From the IMG/VR virus record IMGVR_UViG_3300023170_002429, positions 1 to 33,842 of that record: a DNA stretch of 33,842 nucleotides, one strand, 5' to 3'. A program made the translations under genes and the position numbers. Numbering within the stretch: the first letter of the stretch is position 1; each line of letters begins with the position of its first letter. Source of the stretch: a virus. Below, one piece after another: positions 14,073 to 19,744 of the stretch. The notes below the pieces were generated by a model that was not told the origin of the DNA, searched no databases, and saw only the letters and a program-made list of their open reading frames with translations.

Positions 14073-14161
14073 TGAATAGTCTGACTCTATATACCTTGGT
14101 CATCTTTGGAACCATAGGATTATTCGTTTTATGGGGAGTGACACATGCCTATCCTTTTTAA
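14072..14161 (+). CDS. 29-residue membrane peptide upstream of talC
   Basis: MNSLTLYTLVIFGTIGLFVL followed by WGVTHAYPF is a single hydrophobic helix. It has a strong ribosome-binding site (GGAGGAATG region just upstream) and an A-shared overlap with the previous stop. It ends 8 bases before the transaldolase start, so it may couple translation into talC. Confidence 0.5.
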   Translation: MNSLTLYTLVIFGTIGLFVLWGVTHAYPF

Positions 14162-14169
14162 AAAAACAG

Positions 14170-14838
14170 ATGAAAATATTTTTAGACACCGCAGACGTTG
14201 ACATGATCCGACCAGTTTATGAAACTGGTCTTTTGAATGGAGTCACGACAAATCCAACTCTTATTAAAAGAAGTGGACGTGATCCAATCGAAGTTATCAA
14301 AGAAATTCAAGAATCATTTCCCCAGTTAGAATCAATCTCTGCAGAGGTTGTTGCTGATACTGCGGAAGAAATGATTGATCAAGCACAAGCATTCCAAGGT
14401 CTTTGGAATGTGACTATCAAGGTTCCTTGTACTGTAGAGGGACTTAAGGCGTGTCTGGCACTTACGGTCGCTGGTTACAAAGTCAATGTTACCTTAGTCT
14501 TCTCAGTCGCACAGGCGATCCTTGCAGAGAAGTCTGGCGCTGCATACATTTCTCCATTCATTGGTAGATGGGAAGATAATTCAGTAGATGGTCTTGAACT
14601 CATCAAGAACATTCGTGAAGTATATACTGGACACGGTAGGTTCACTACCACCCAGATTCTTGGTGCATCCGTTCGTGATGTACGACAAGTTGAGAAGTGT
14701 GCCTTGTTTGGTGCTGATGTGGTAACCATTCCACCAGTAGTCTTCTGGGGCATGTATAAAAACATCATGACAGAGAAAGGTTTAGAACTATTCCAGAAAG
14801 ACTGGGATCAAGTACAAAAACAAGAGGGAAACAAATGA
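14170..14838 (+). CDS. talC: Transaldolase, TalC/FSA type
   Basis: The 222-residue product is a small transaldolase of the TalC/fructose-6-phosphate-aldolase family. MKIFLDTADVDMIRP is the first strand with Asp6; TTNPT is at 26-30 (Asn28); the Schiff-base Lys is K84 in WNVTIKVPCT; TQILGASVRDVRQV comes later. It moves a dihydroxyacetone unit in the pentose phosphate pathway, and cyanophage TalC is thought to push host carbon toward NADPH and ribose for nucleotide synthesis. I start at ATG 14170, where the family begins; an upstream in-frame ATG at 14131 would add 13 unrelated residues. It is coupled by ATGA to the next small gene, and a gnd-like gene lies 500 bases downstream. Confidence 0.95.
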   Translation: MKIFLDTADVDMIRPVYETGLLNGVTTNPTLIKRSGRDPIEVIKEIQESFPQLESISAEVVADTAEEMIDQAQAFQGLWNVTIKVPCTVEGLKACLALTVAGYKVNVTLVFSVAQAILAEKSGAAYISPFIGRWEDNSVDGLELIKNIREVYTGHGRFTTTQILGASVRDVRQVEKCALFGADVVTIPPVVFWGMYKNIMTEKGLELFQKDWDQVQKQEGNK

Positions 14839-14996
14839 AGGAATTCACCTTTACCGAAGAACAAGTAAAGATGTTGGCTGATGCCGTTTGGATGAGACAA
14901 CGTTGTTTTATCGCTGGAGATAGAAAATTCAGAGAGTATGGTGCAATTCTTGATCAAGTTTTAGAAGACATTGAATACGTACCTAGTAGAGTATGA
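14835..14996 (+). CDS. 53-residue helical protein, unknown
   Basis: MKEFTFTEEQVKMLADAVWM begins a charged helical peptide ending IEYVPSRV. It overlaps the talC stop (ATGA) and shares four bases with the next gene, so all three are translationally coupled. No family recognised. Confidence 0.6.
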   Translation: MKEFTFTEEQVKMLADAVWMRQRCFIAGDRKFREYGAILDQVLEDIEYVPSRV

Positions 14997-15163
14997 TTTA
15001 CCCATTAACACTCAGAGAGTGTCCACATTGCCATAAGAGTTTGGTTGACGCTGAAATCAGTGAACCAATCAAACAATTTTGTGAGTCTGGTGCATTCCAT
15101 TCAAGTCTACTTTTTGGTGATGAAGGATGGATGTGTCCTCATTGTAGAGGAGTAGTGGAGTGA
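14993..15163 (+). CDS. 56-residue zinc-finger-like protein
   Basis: The product contains two CPHC pairs, at residues 10-13 (ECPHCHKS) and 48-51 (MCPHCRG), spaced as in a zinc ribbon, plus one central Cys. It probably binds one zinc ion. It is coupled by overlaps to the 53-residue gene upstream and to the GTG-started gene downstream. Function unknown. Confidence 0.65.
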   Translation: MIYPLTLRECPHCHKSLVDAEISEPIKQFCESGAFHSSLLFGDEGWMCPHCRGVVE

Positions 15164-15366
15164 AAAAAGAAGACATGTGTTGGCATTTTGTAATGTCATC
15201 ACTTGCAAGAATATATGGAATTGATGTTGTTCATAACAATGTAAAATTTCATGAGTTCGCATTAGAATGGTGTGATGATCATGGATATACTTGCAATGTC
15301 CATCTTGATGATCTTAAAAAAGTTGATAGTTACTTTAGATCTCAATATCAGTCTTGGGAGGAATAG
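15160..15366 (+). CDS. 68-residue protein, unknown
   Basis: The start is GTG at 15160, overlapping the preceding stop (GTGA), with GAGG upstream. The product (MKKEDMCWHFVMSSLARIYG at the start) is mixed alpha/beta in character and ends YFRSQYQSWEE. No domain recognised. It ends directly before the gnd-like gene with no gap. Confidence 0.6.
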   Translation: MKKEDMCWHFVMSSLARIYGIDVVHNNVKFHEFALEWCDDHGYTCNVHLDDLKKVDSYFRSQYQSWEE

Positions 15367-15891
15367 ATGAAAATAGGACTTATTGGACTGGGACAAATAG
15401 GTGAAGGAATTTCTCGTCTATTAATCAAAAATGGCCATGAAATATGGGGTTATAGGAAAGATGTTAAAAAAGCAGATGAACAATATGAGAAGGGTTATAT
15501 CAGTGGATATACCACTTCTCTGGAAAGCCTTTCTCAAATGATACATAGTCATAAGAATATTTCTGATAAGAAACCAGGAATTTTTATGATTGCAGTTCCA
15601 CAAGAAAGCGTAGAGGATACACTCAATGAGTTACTACGATTATGTCGTGAAGGCGATATTGTTATTAATTATGGCAATAGCAGTATTGCGGACAGTTGGA
15701 AAAGAGAAGAGTACTGTTCAAAATTGGGCATCGCATATCTTGATTGTGATGTTAATCGTGATGTTTATAGTATGGACAGTGGATACAACCTTATGGTTAG
15801 GGGCGGAGATACTACGATCGCCACTTGTAAAAGCATTTTTAATTCCCTCGGAAAGTGGGATTACTCCACCAGATATTCATCTGTAATCTAA
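15367..15891 (+). CDS. 6-phosphogluconate dehydrogenase-like protein, NAD(P)-binding domain only
   Basis: The 174-residue product matches the N-terminal Rossmann domain of 6-phosphogluconate dehydrogenase: GLIGLGQIGEGISRLL (GxGxxG at 7-12), AVPQESVEDTLNELL, DIVINYGNSSIADSW (the GGNSxxxD substrate motif with Tyr for one Gly), and SGYNLMVRGG aligned with the usual GYCLMVGG. It stops just after this point, so the all-helical C-terminal domain with the catalytic Lys and dimer contacts is absent; family members are 300-480 residues. In the middle the usual SGG substrate loop is replaced by NRDVYSMDSG. It is probably a truncated or repurposed gnd. It sits downstream of talC, another pentose phosphate gene. 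An 86-residue frame overlapping it is a shadow. Confidence 0.7.
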   Translation: MKIGLIGLGQIGEGISRLLIKNGHEIWGYRKDVKKADEQYEKGYISGYTTSLESLSQMIHSHKNISDKKPGIFMIAVPQESVEDTLNELLRLCREGDIVINYGNSSIADSWKREEYCSKLGIAYLDCDVNRDVYSMDSGYNLMVRGGDTTIATCKSIFNSLGKWDYSTRYSSVI

Positions 15892-16022
15892 TGGAACATC
15901 TACTTGGAAAGGCTCTGACTATTATTGCAATACCTTTTGTTTTAACTACAATTTTTGTTGCTACTAGAAAAGGTGGATATTACGATACCGATAATTACAA
16001 AGGAAATGGAACAGCGCATTAA
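15891..16022 (+). CDS. 43-residue one-helix membrane protein
   Basis: MEHLLGKALTIIAIPFVLTT then IFVATRKGGYY: one membrane helix followed by a polar, Tyr/Asp/Asn-rich tail. Its ATG shares a base with the stop of the gnd-like gene. It overlaps the next gene by 17 bases. Function unknown. Confidence 0.5.
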   Translation: MEHLLGKALTIIAIPFVLTTIFVATRKGGYYDTDNYKGNGTAH

Positions 16023-16167
16023 AGAATTAGAAATAGAAAATAAGTGGCTCAAAGAAGAGATCCGAAGGTTGAGATATCAGTTATCAATGGAAAAGGAAAA
16101 CGAATGGGCTCATCCAAAGTCTTGTGTTCACAACTGCGATCCTTGGGAGACATGGCAGTACAACTAG
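16006..16167 (+). CDS. 53-residue coiled-coil protein
   Basis: The ATG at 16006 follows a clear AAAGGA ribosome-binding site. The product begins MEQRIKELEIENKWLKEEIR with leucine/isoleucine heptads over residues 4-30, then a short C-terminal part with two Cys and several Trp (PKSCVHNCDPWETWQYN). An in-frame upstream start at 15955 lacks a ribosome-binding site. It may dimerise; function unknown. Confidence 0.6.
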   Translation: MEQRIKELEIENKWLKEEIRRLRYQLSMEKENEWAHPKSCVHNCDPWETWQYN

Positions 16168-16235
16168 GCATTCTGTTTTTTATGTGTAGTTTTGGCGTAT
16201 TTTTATTTGTAGTTTCTATTTTATCAGATCAATGA
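16152..16235 (+). CDS. 27-residue membrane peptide
   Basis: MAVQLGILFFMCSFGVFLFV then VSILSDQ is almost wholly hydrophobic, a single membrane helix. It overlaps the genes on both sides by 16 and 4 bases. The call rests on its place in a continuous chain of overlapping genes and on hydrophobicity. Confidence 0.4.
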   Translation: MAVQLGILFFMCSFGVFLFVVSILSDQ

Positions 16236-16396
16236 TGCACGAATTGGGACATATCGCAAGAATGGTGATGGAGACTCCATGGTGTCTAGGCGTCATGGGG
16301 TTCTCTTTAATTTTTGTTCCTATTATGGGTATGTGGGCAGTCCATAAGTATGGTTGGGAACACTGGGAACCATTTGCCAAAAACTCTCATAAGTGA
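16232..16396 (+). CDS. 54-residue small membrane protein
   Basis: The product (MMHELGHIARMVMETPWCLG, then VMGFSLIFVPIMGMWAV) has one hydrophobic helix and a His/Trp-rich C-terminus (HKYGWEHWEPF). The first of two adjacent ATGs overlaps the previous stop. It is the last of the chain before tRNA-Pro. Function unknown. Confidence 0.5.
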   Translation: MMHELGHIARMVMETPWCLGVMGFSLIFVPIMGMWAVHKYGWEHWEPFAKNSHK

Positions 16397-16416
16397 TACT
16401 ATATAAAAATAATCAA

Positions 16417-16490
16417 CGGGGCGTAGCTCAGCTTGGTAGAGCGCTGCTTTTGGGAAGCAGAAGTCGTAGGTTCGAATCCTGTCGCCCCGA
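16417..16490 (+). tRNA. tRNA-Pro (anticodon TGG)
   Basis: Acceptor CGGGGCG pairs with CGCCCCG. The D arm is GCTCAGCTTGGTAGAGC, the anticodon stem CTGCT/AGCAG encloses TTTGGGA with TGG, and the T arm is TAGGTTCGAATCCTG. The discriminator is A. It lies 3.4 kb from the other seven tRNAs, and a late promoter box begins 3 bases after it. Confidence 0.95.
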
Positions 16491-16492
16491 CT

Positions 16493-16500
16493 TATAAATA
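16493..16500 (+). promoter_or_regulatory. Late promoter box TATAAATA
   Basis: An exact TATAAATA, three bases after tRNA-Pro and 10 bases before the antitoxin-like gene at 16510. If used, the transcript would have almost no leader. The same tRNA-then-late-box arrangement is seen at 12526. Confidence 0.5.
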
Positions 16501-16509
16501 TCCTCAACT

Positions 16510-16692
16510 ATGGACTTTTATTCTGTGGAATATTGGCAAGAAAACTGGGATGCCCTTTTGGAGAGAGTGGAGAATGGGGAGACTATAGGGATAGAAAATA
16601 AAGAAACTGGAGAAAGAGCGGTAATGGTTCCTACAGAAGAATTTGATGAATTCATAAAAATTCATACAGTATTAAATAATGATGCTGCTTGA
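16510..16692 (+). CDS. Phd/YefM-family antitoxin-like protein, no toxin partner
   Basis: The 60-residue product has the Phd/YefM N-terminal fold pattern: MDFYSVEYWQENWDALLERV aligns with the usual start in which a strand leads into a helix ending LLxRVENGE, then ENGETIGIENKETGERAVMV with the turn and strands, and PTEEFDEFIKI like the canonical PxxEYxxL. Family antitoxins bind DNA through this domain and neutralise a toxin through a C-terminal tail; here the tail is only about ten residues and no toxin gene follows. It may block a host toxin or act as a small regulator. The next feature is a tRNA remnant. Confidence 0.65.
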   Translation: MDFYSVEYWQENWDALLERVENGETIGIENKETGERAVMVPTEEFDEFIKIHTVLNNDAA

Positions 16693-16699
16693 TTTATAC

Positions 16700-16745
16700 G
16701 CTTCTCTGGTGACTAAAAGTGGGAGTTCGATTCTCTCAGGAAGCG
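16700..16745 (+). pseudogene. tRNA remnant: acceptor stem and T arm only
   Basis: GCTTCTC (16700-16706) pairs with AGGAAGC (16738-16744) with one G-T pair and one mismatch. GGGAG/TTCGATT/CTCTC (16721-16737) is a complete T arm that leads directly into the 3' acceptor strand, the exact geometry of a tRNA. Only 14 bases stand in place of the D, anticodon and variable arms. It cannot decode. It looks like an internally deleted tRNA gene; a small tRNA-like RNA is the alternative. Confidence 0.5.
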
Positions 16746-16746
16746 C

Positions 16747-16775
16747 TTGACGGATCTCCGTCAATCTCCTACAAT
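16747..16775 (+). promoter_or_regulatory. Sigma-70-type promoter with -35 in a palindromic hairpin
   Basis: TTGACG (16747-16752), a 17-base spacer and TACAAT (16770-16775) form a good promoter 24 bases before the gene at 16799. TTGACGGATCTCCGTCAA (16747-16764) is a perfect palindrome covering the -35. It may be a repressor site or the hairpin of an upstream transcript end. Confidence 0.65.
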
Positions 16776-16798
16776 TACTGGGTAATCAAAACACGACA

Positions 16799-17014
16799 AT
16801 GGCACTGACTGAAAAATTCAAGAAAGACATTCAAACCCTTCGTGGTGCATCAAATGGTGACTTTTATCTTGATGTAAAGAATCCAAAACTTTTTAAAAAA
16901 GTTCGTCGATTCTATGAAAATACTGGAGTAGTATTTTCTGGTGATCCTCTTGATGATTATGAAATGCTAATGGATTACATCGCTTCAGATCTCGAAACTG
17001 TTGAGGTTGCTTAA
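16799..17014 (+). CDS. 71-residue soluble protein, unknown
   Basis: The product (MALTEKFKKDIQTLRGASNG at the start) is charged and mixed alpha/beta, with FYLDVKNPKLFKKVRRFYEN in the middle and an acidic tail. A promoter lies just upstream and the next gene starts on the last base of its stop. No family recognised; early expression is likely. Confidence 0.65.
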   Translation: MALTEKFKKDIQTLRGASNGDFYLDVKNPKLFKKVRRFYENTGVVFSGDPLDDYEMLMDYIASDLETVEVA

Positions 17015-17256
17015 TGAAAATCATTCTAGAACGTTTCCCTTATCGTTATGTTGAGTGTGGGACTCTAGACAATGGATTCCCAGATTATCGAATTCAAAAA
17101 GCCGATAGTTGGACAAAACGTTACAGTGACATGTATCTTTGTGATAATGGTATGCAACTTACTACTGCAATGGAAGATTTTGAATATACAAAATGGTTAG
17201 ATCCAGCTCGTGTTCCCTGTTATGTCAGGGATGATGAAGACACGGAGAGTCTCTAA
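17014..17256 (+). CDS. 80-residue soluble protein, unknown
   Basis: The product (MKIILERFPYRYVECGTLDN at the start) is rich in Tyr, Asp and aromatic residues, with a likely beta-rich N-terminal half and the acidic end VRDDEDTESL. Its ATG overlaps the preceding TAA by one base. The long structured non-coding stretch begins straight after its stop. Function unknown. Confidence 0.65.
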   Translation: MKIILERFPYRYVECGTLDNGFPDYRIQKADSWTKRYSDMYLCDNGMQLTTAMEDFEYTKWLDPARVPCYVRDDEDTESL

Positions 17257-17465
17257 AAGTACTGGTGGAGTCATCCCCAATATGCCCGTCGCGGACAGAC
17301 GTTAATTGTGCCCTGGTCGGGATGGTCAAATGACCCTCGGAGTTTCCAGTTTCTCTAAAAAACTGGTGGTGCGGATGGGGCAATCCCGCCCAGTTTCTTG
17401 CTTCTGGTTAAAGAGCAAGTGGCGTGCATGAACCTCTATTTGGTGGGAGAAATCCCACCTTTTTT
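17257..17465 (+). ncRNA. Candidate structured non-coding RNA ending in a terminator
   Basis: This 209-base stretch has no credible ORF, is more GC-rich than its surroundings and is full of inverted repeats: CGTC/GACG near 17287-17303, GGTCA/TGACC near 17327-17338, CCAGTTT/AAACTGG with a 7-base loop near 17346-17370, CTTGC/GCAAG near 17398-17420, and a final GAAA-capped terminator. An ACTGGTGG motif occurs twice (from about 17260 and 17365). It follows two early genes and could be their structured 3' end or a processed stable RNA. It is not a tRNA. Comparison with cyanophage RNA families (for example wcaG or manA motifs) is the obvious test; I could not assign one. Confidence 0.4.
17442..17465 (+). 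terminator. Rho-independent terminator with GAAA loop
   Basis: GGTGGGA (17442-17448), loop GAAA, TCCCACC (17453-17459), then six T. The stem is perfect. It ends the plus-strand early transcript two bases before the 3' end of the convergent minus-strand gene; no T run follows on the minus strand, so it acts in the plus direction. Confidence 0.9.
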
Positions 17466-17466
17466 A

Positions 17467-18063
17467 TTAGGCTTTTACAAATGATATCAAAATTACATAC
17501 CTAGGATATTTGGAAGTTATTTCTGGTTCTGGGGTTATTGCAGTATGATGTAATCTAGGATCAAAAATAGTTAGTGAATTTTCTCTTCCATCTAATTTTA
17601 GTGAACCATTTTTTGTCCGTACTAAAGTTCCATATTTTTCATCAGGATTTTGTAGATAATATATGCAACTAATTAATTGCCCGTCGTGGTGAGAATGGTA
17701 GTGGTTATCGGTGTATGATTGTACATCCTCATCAAAATATAAAGTATTTTTTATATCCTCTTCATTGTATGATCCTACTTTGTTTATCCAACAAGATTCA
17801 AATCTTACATTAAAATCTAGGTATTTTCTTGCATATGTATTTGCACACGAAACCGATTTATTAAATAAATTTTTCCAACAGTGGAATTGAAGTATACTCG
17901 GTTCAAAAAACTTTTCTGCCATTAATGGCGGATGTAATTCTTCAACTTTTCTATGAGTAGTTAGATAAAGTTCTGATTGTGATATTAGGTCTTCTCTGTC
18001 TTTATCATTTAAAATTTCATATGATTTGGAAAAATAATTTCCATAAAAATTAAACGTTTTCAC
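17467..18063 (-). CDS. Putative 2OG-Fe(II) oxygenase
   Basis: The 198-residue product starts with GTG (complement at 18061-18063). It resembles the small 2OG-Fe(II) oxygenase group (PF13759-like): SCWINKVGSYNEED, then DNHYHSHHDGQLISCIYYLQ corresponding to the metal-binding His-rich strand and SGVYYL-like motif, a NSLTIFDPRLHHTA stretch with the distal His, and PRYVILISF with the terminal Arg. Substrate unknown; related phage proteins sit near structural or sugar genes. It is the only minus-strand gene between 5.4 kb and the right end, lies convergent to the terminator and divergent from the glycan island, and its start is 64 bases from that island's start. Confidence 0.65.
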   Translation of the reverse strand: MKTFNFYGNYFSKSYEILNDKDREDLISQSELYLTTHRKVEELHPPLMAEKFFEPSILQFHCWKNLFNKSVSCANTYARKYLDFNVRFESCWINKVGSYNEEDIKNTLYFDEDVQSYTDNHYHSHHDGQLISCIYYLQNPDEKYGTLVRTKNGSLKLDGRENSLTIFDPRLHHTAITPEPEITSKYPRYVILISFVKA

Positions 18064-18065
18064 CC

Positions 18066-18103
18066 TTGCAAATTCCCATCATTATTGATATACTATATAG
18101 TAT
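18066..18103 (+). promoter_or_regulatory. Promoter of the glycan island, overlapping a 14-bp palindrome
   Basis: TTGCAA (18066-18071), 17 bases, TATACT (18089-18094) is a good sigma-70-type promoter 33 bases before the first island gene. ATACTATATAGTAT (18090-18103) is a perfect 14-base palindrome that covers the -10 and the expected start point, and could bind a regulator or serve both divergent genes. No other clear promoter was noticed within the 12-kb island. Confidence 0.65.
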
Positions 18104-18126
18104 GATATTATTAGTTTGATCAAAAA

Positions 18127-19185
18127 ATGAGTCAATACATTAGAAAGGCACTGGTTCTCGGTGCTGGTGGATTTATTGGAAGTCATATGGTGAAACGCCT
18201 AAAATCTGAAGGATATTGGGTTCGTGGTGTAGATCTCAAACGTCCAGAGTATTCCCCTACCGAAGCGAATGAATTTGTTCAGGGGGATCTTAGAGATGAA
18301 GATTTTGTTCGTCGAGTACTAGAGTACAAAGGAGATAGGGGTAATTTTTATAACTCAGTTCCTTATCGTTATATTCAACCATTTGATGAAATCTATCAGT
18401 TCGCTGCTGATATGGGCGGTGCAGGTTTCGTTTTCACTGGAGAGAACGACGCAGACATCATGCACAACTCTGTTACCATCAATCTGAACGTTCTGGAAAT
18501 GCAACGTCAGATGAATGAGAGAGTTGGTAAAAACATAACTAAGATTTTCTATTCTGGATCTGCTTGCATGTATCCAGAACACAATCAACTGGATCCTGAC
18601 AACCCTGATTGCCGTGAAGAATCCGCATATCCCGCTAACCCCGACTCCGAATACGGATGGGAAAAACTATTCTCTGAGCGACTTTATTTTGCATACCATA
18701 GGAATTATGGTATTCCTGTTCGTGTTACCAGGTATCATAATATTTTTGGTCCAGAAGGAACCTGGGACGGTGGAAGAGAGAAGGCACCAGCTGCAATCTG
18801 TCGTAAAGTCGCTCTCCTCCCAGAGGACGGTGGATCCATCGAGGTGTGGGGAGACGGCTTACAAACTCGTTCCTTCCTGTACATTGACGAATGCATTGAA
18901 GCGTCTAGACGACTGATGGACTCCAATTTCATCGGACCTGTAAACATTGGTTCCGAAGAAATGGTTACCATTAACCAACTCGTTGAGACTGCAGCAAAAG
19001 TTGCAGGTAAAACCGTAGAGAAGAACCACATTGATGGACCTCTTGGTGTTCGTGGACGTAACTCCAACAATGATGTGATCCGCAGAGAACTCGGTTGGGA
19101 TTATCAGCAGACCCTTGAGGAAGGTATCCGCAAGACATACACATGGATTTCTGAACAAATTGCTAAAAAGAACGATGAAAATTGA
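18127..19185 (+). CDS. GDP-mannose 3,5-epimerase-like NAD-dependent epimerase
   Basis: The 352-residue product is an extended short-chain dehydrogenase. GAGGFIG at 12-18 binds NAD, AADMGGAGF and the GENDADIMHNSVTINLNV stretch follow, SGSACMYPE has the catalytic Ser, and Y176-GWE-K180 is the YxxxK pair. NIFGPEGTWDGGREKAPAA and ICRKVALL are strongly characteristic of plant and bacterial GDP-mannose 3,5-epimerase, which makes GDP-L-galactose (and GDP-L-gulose). Length is the family's usual. It is the first gene of the island, directly behind the promoter, and overlaps the next gene by 11 bases. GDP-L-galactose is the 6-hydroxy form of GDP-L-fucose, which links it to the fucosyltransferase-family enzymes downstream. 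Confidence 0.85.
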   Translation: MSQYIRKALVLGAGGFIGSHMVKRLKSEGYWVRGVDLKRPEYSPTEANEFVQGDLRDEDFVRRVLEYKGDRGNFYNSVPYRYIQPFDEIYQFAADMGGAGFVFTGENDADIMHNSVTINLNVLEMQRQMNERVGKNITKIFYSGSACMYPEHNQLDPDNPDCREESAYPANPDSEYGWEKLFSERLYFAYHRNYGIPVRVTRYHNIFGPEGTWDGGREKAPAAICRKVALLPEDGGSIEVWGDGLQTRSFLYIDECIEASRRLMDSNFIGPVNIGSEEMVTINQLVETAAKVAGKTVEKNHIDGPLGVRGRNSNNDVIRRELGWDYQQTLEEGIRKTYTWISEQIAKKNDEN

Positions 19186-19744
19186 AATTGATAAACAAGC
19201 TGTAAAAGATCTGGATGTTTCTCATCTTAGAGATATTTCGTTAAATAGAAACGATTGGTTGCCTGCAGGTCAGAGTGAATATCGTTTCTACGCTTACATG
19301 TCTACGTGGTTTAATAAAACCACTATTCTGGATATTGGTACTCGTACTGGTGGATCCGCTCTCGCTCTTTCTTATAATCCCACTAATAAAGTCAGAAGTT
19401 ATGATCTGATTGAACAGGGTGCTAGTGGAATTAAAAAAGATAATATCACCTGGAATATCGGTGACTTTATGGAAGATGAAGACATTGATTGGGATAACGT
19501 TTCTATCGTTATGATTGATGTTGATCCCCATGATGGTTCACAAGAACGTGTTATGATGGATTGGTTGCGTGAAAGGGGATGGAAAGGTATTCTCATGCAC
19601 GATGATATCGGTCCTGGTTGGCCTGATATTCAACTGATGTGGGATGAAATTCCTGAAGAGAAGTTTGATGTAACTGAGATTGCTCATATGAGTGGAACTG
19701 GTCTCGTAAACTTTGGAAATGCACACGAAATTACTATTGTCTGA
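19175..19744 (+). CDS. SAM-dependent methyltransferase-like protein
   Basis: I start at ATG 19175, inside the end of the epimerase gene. The 189-residue product has a Rossmann-type SAM motif (TTILDIGTRTGGSALALSY), an acidic second strand (SYDLIEQG), NIGDFMED and IVMIDVDPHDGSQERVMMDWL followed by GILMHDDIGPGW, a pattern of class I methyltransferases acting on sugars or small molecules (FkbM/TylF-like). The ATG of the next gene uses the last base of its stop. Its place between two epimerase genes suggests methylation of an activated or transferred sugar, but substrate is unknown. Confidence 0.65.
   Translation: MKIEIDKQAVKDLDVSHLRDISLNRNDWLPAGQSEYRFYAYMSTWFNKTTILDIGTRTGGSALALSYNPTNKVRSYDLIEQGASGIKKDNITWNIGDFMEDEDIDWDNVSIVMIDVDPHDGSQERVMMDWLRERGWKGILMHDDIGPGWPDIQLMWDEIPEEKFDVTEIAHMSGTGLVNFGNAHEITIV

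Noticed and set aside
15626-15886. 86-residue hydrophobic frame overlapping the gnd-like gene
   Set aside because: It lies wholly within the gnd-like frame, which has clear family motifs; hydrophobicity comes from the shifted reading of Ile/Val-coding triplets.
17257-17440. Non-coding stretch considered as one or two degenerate tRNAs
   Set aside because: No T-arm GTTC-type loop in correct geometry and no acceptor stem could be found; the stems fit better with an unrelated structured RNA.
18355-18588. Minus-strand frames inside the glycan island, such as 18355-18588 and 25928-26248
   Set aside because: They lie inside strong plus-strand genes, lack ribosome-binding sites and show no recognisable motifs.
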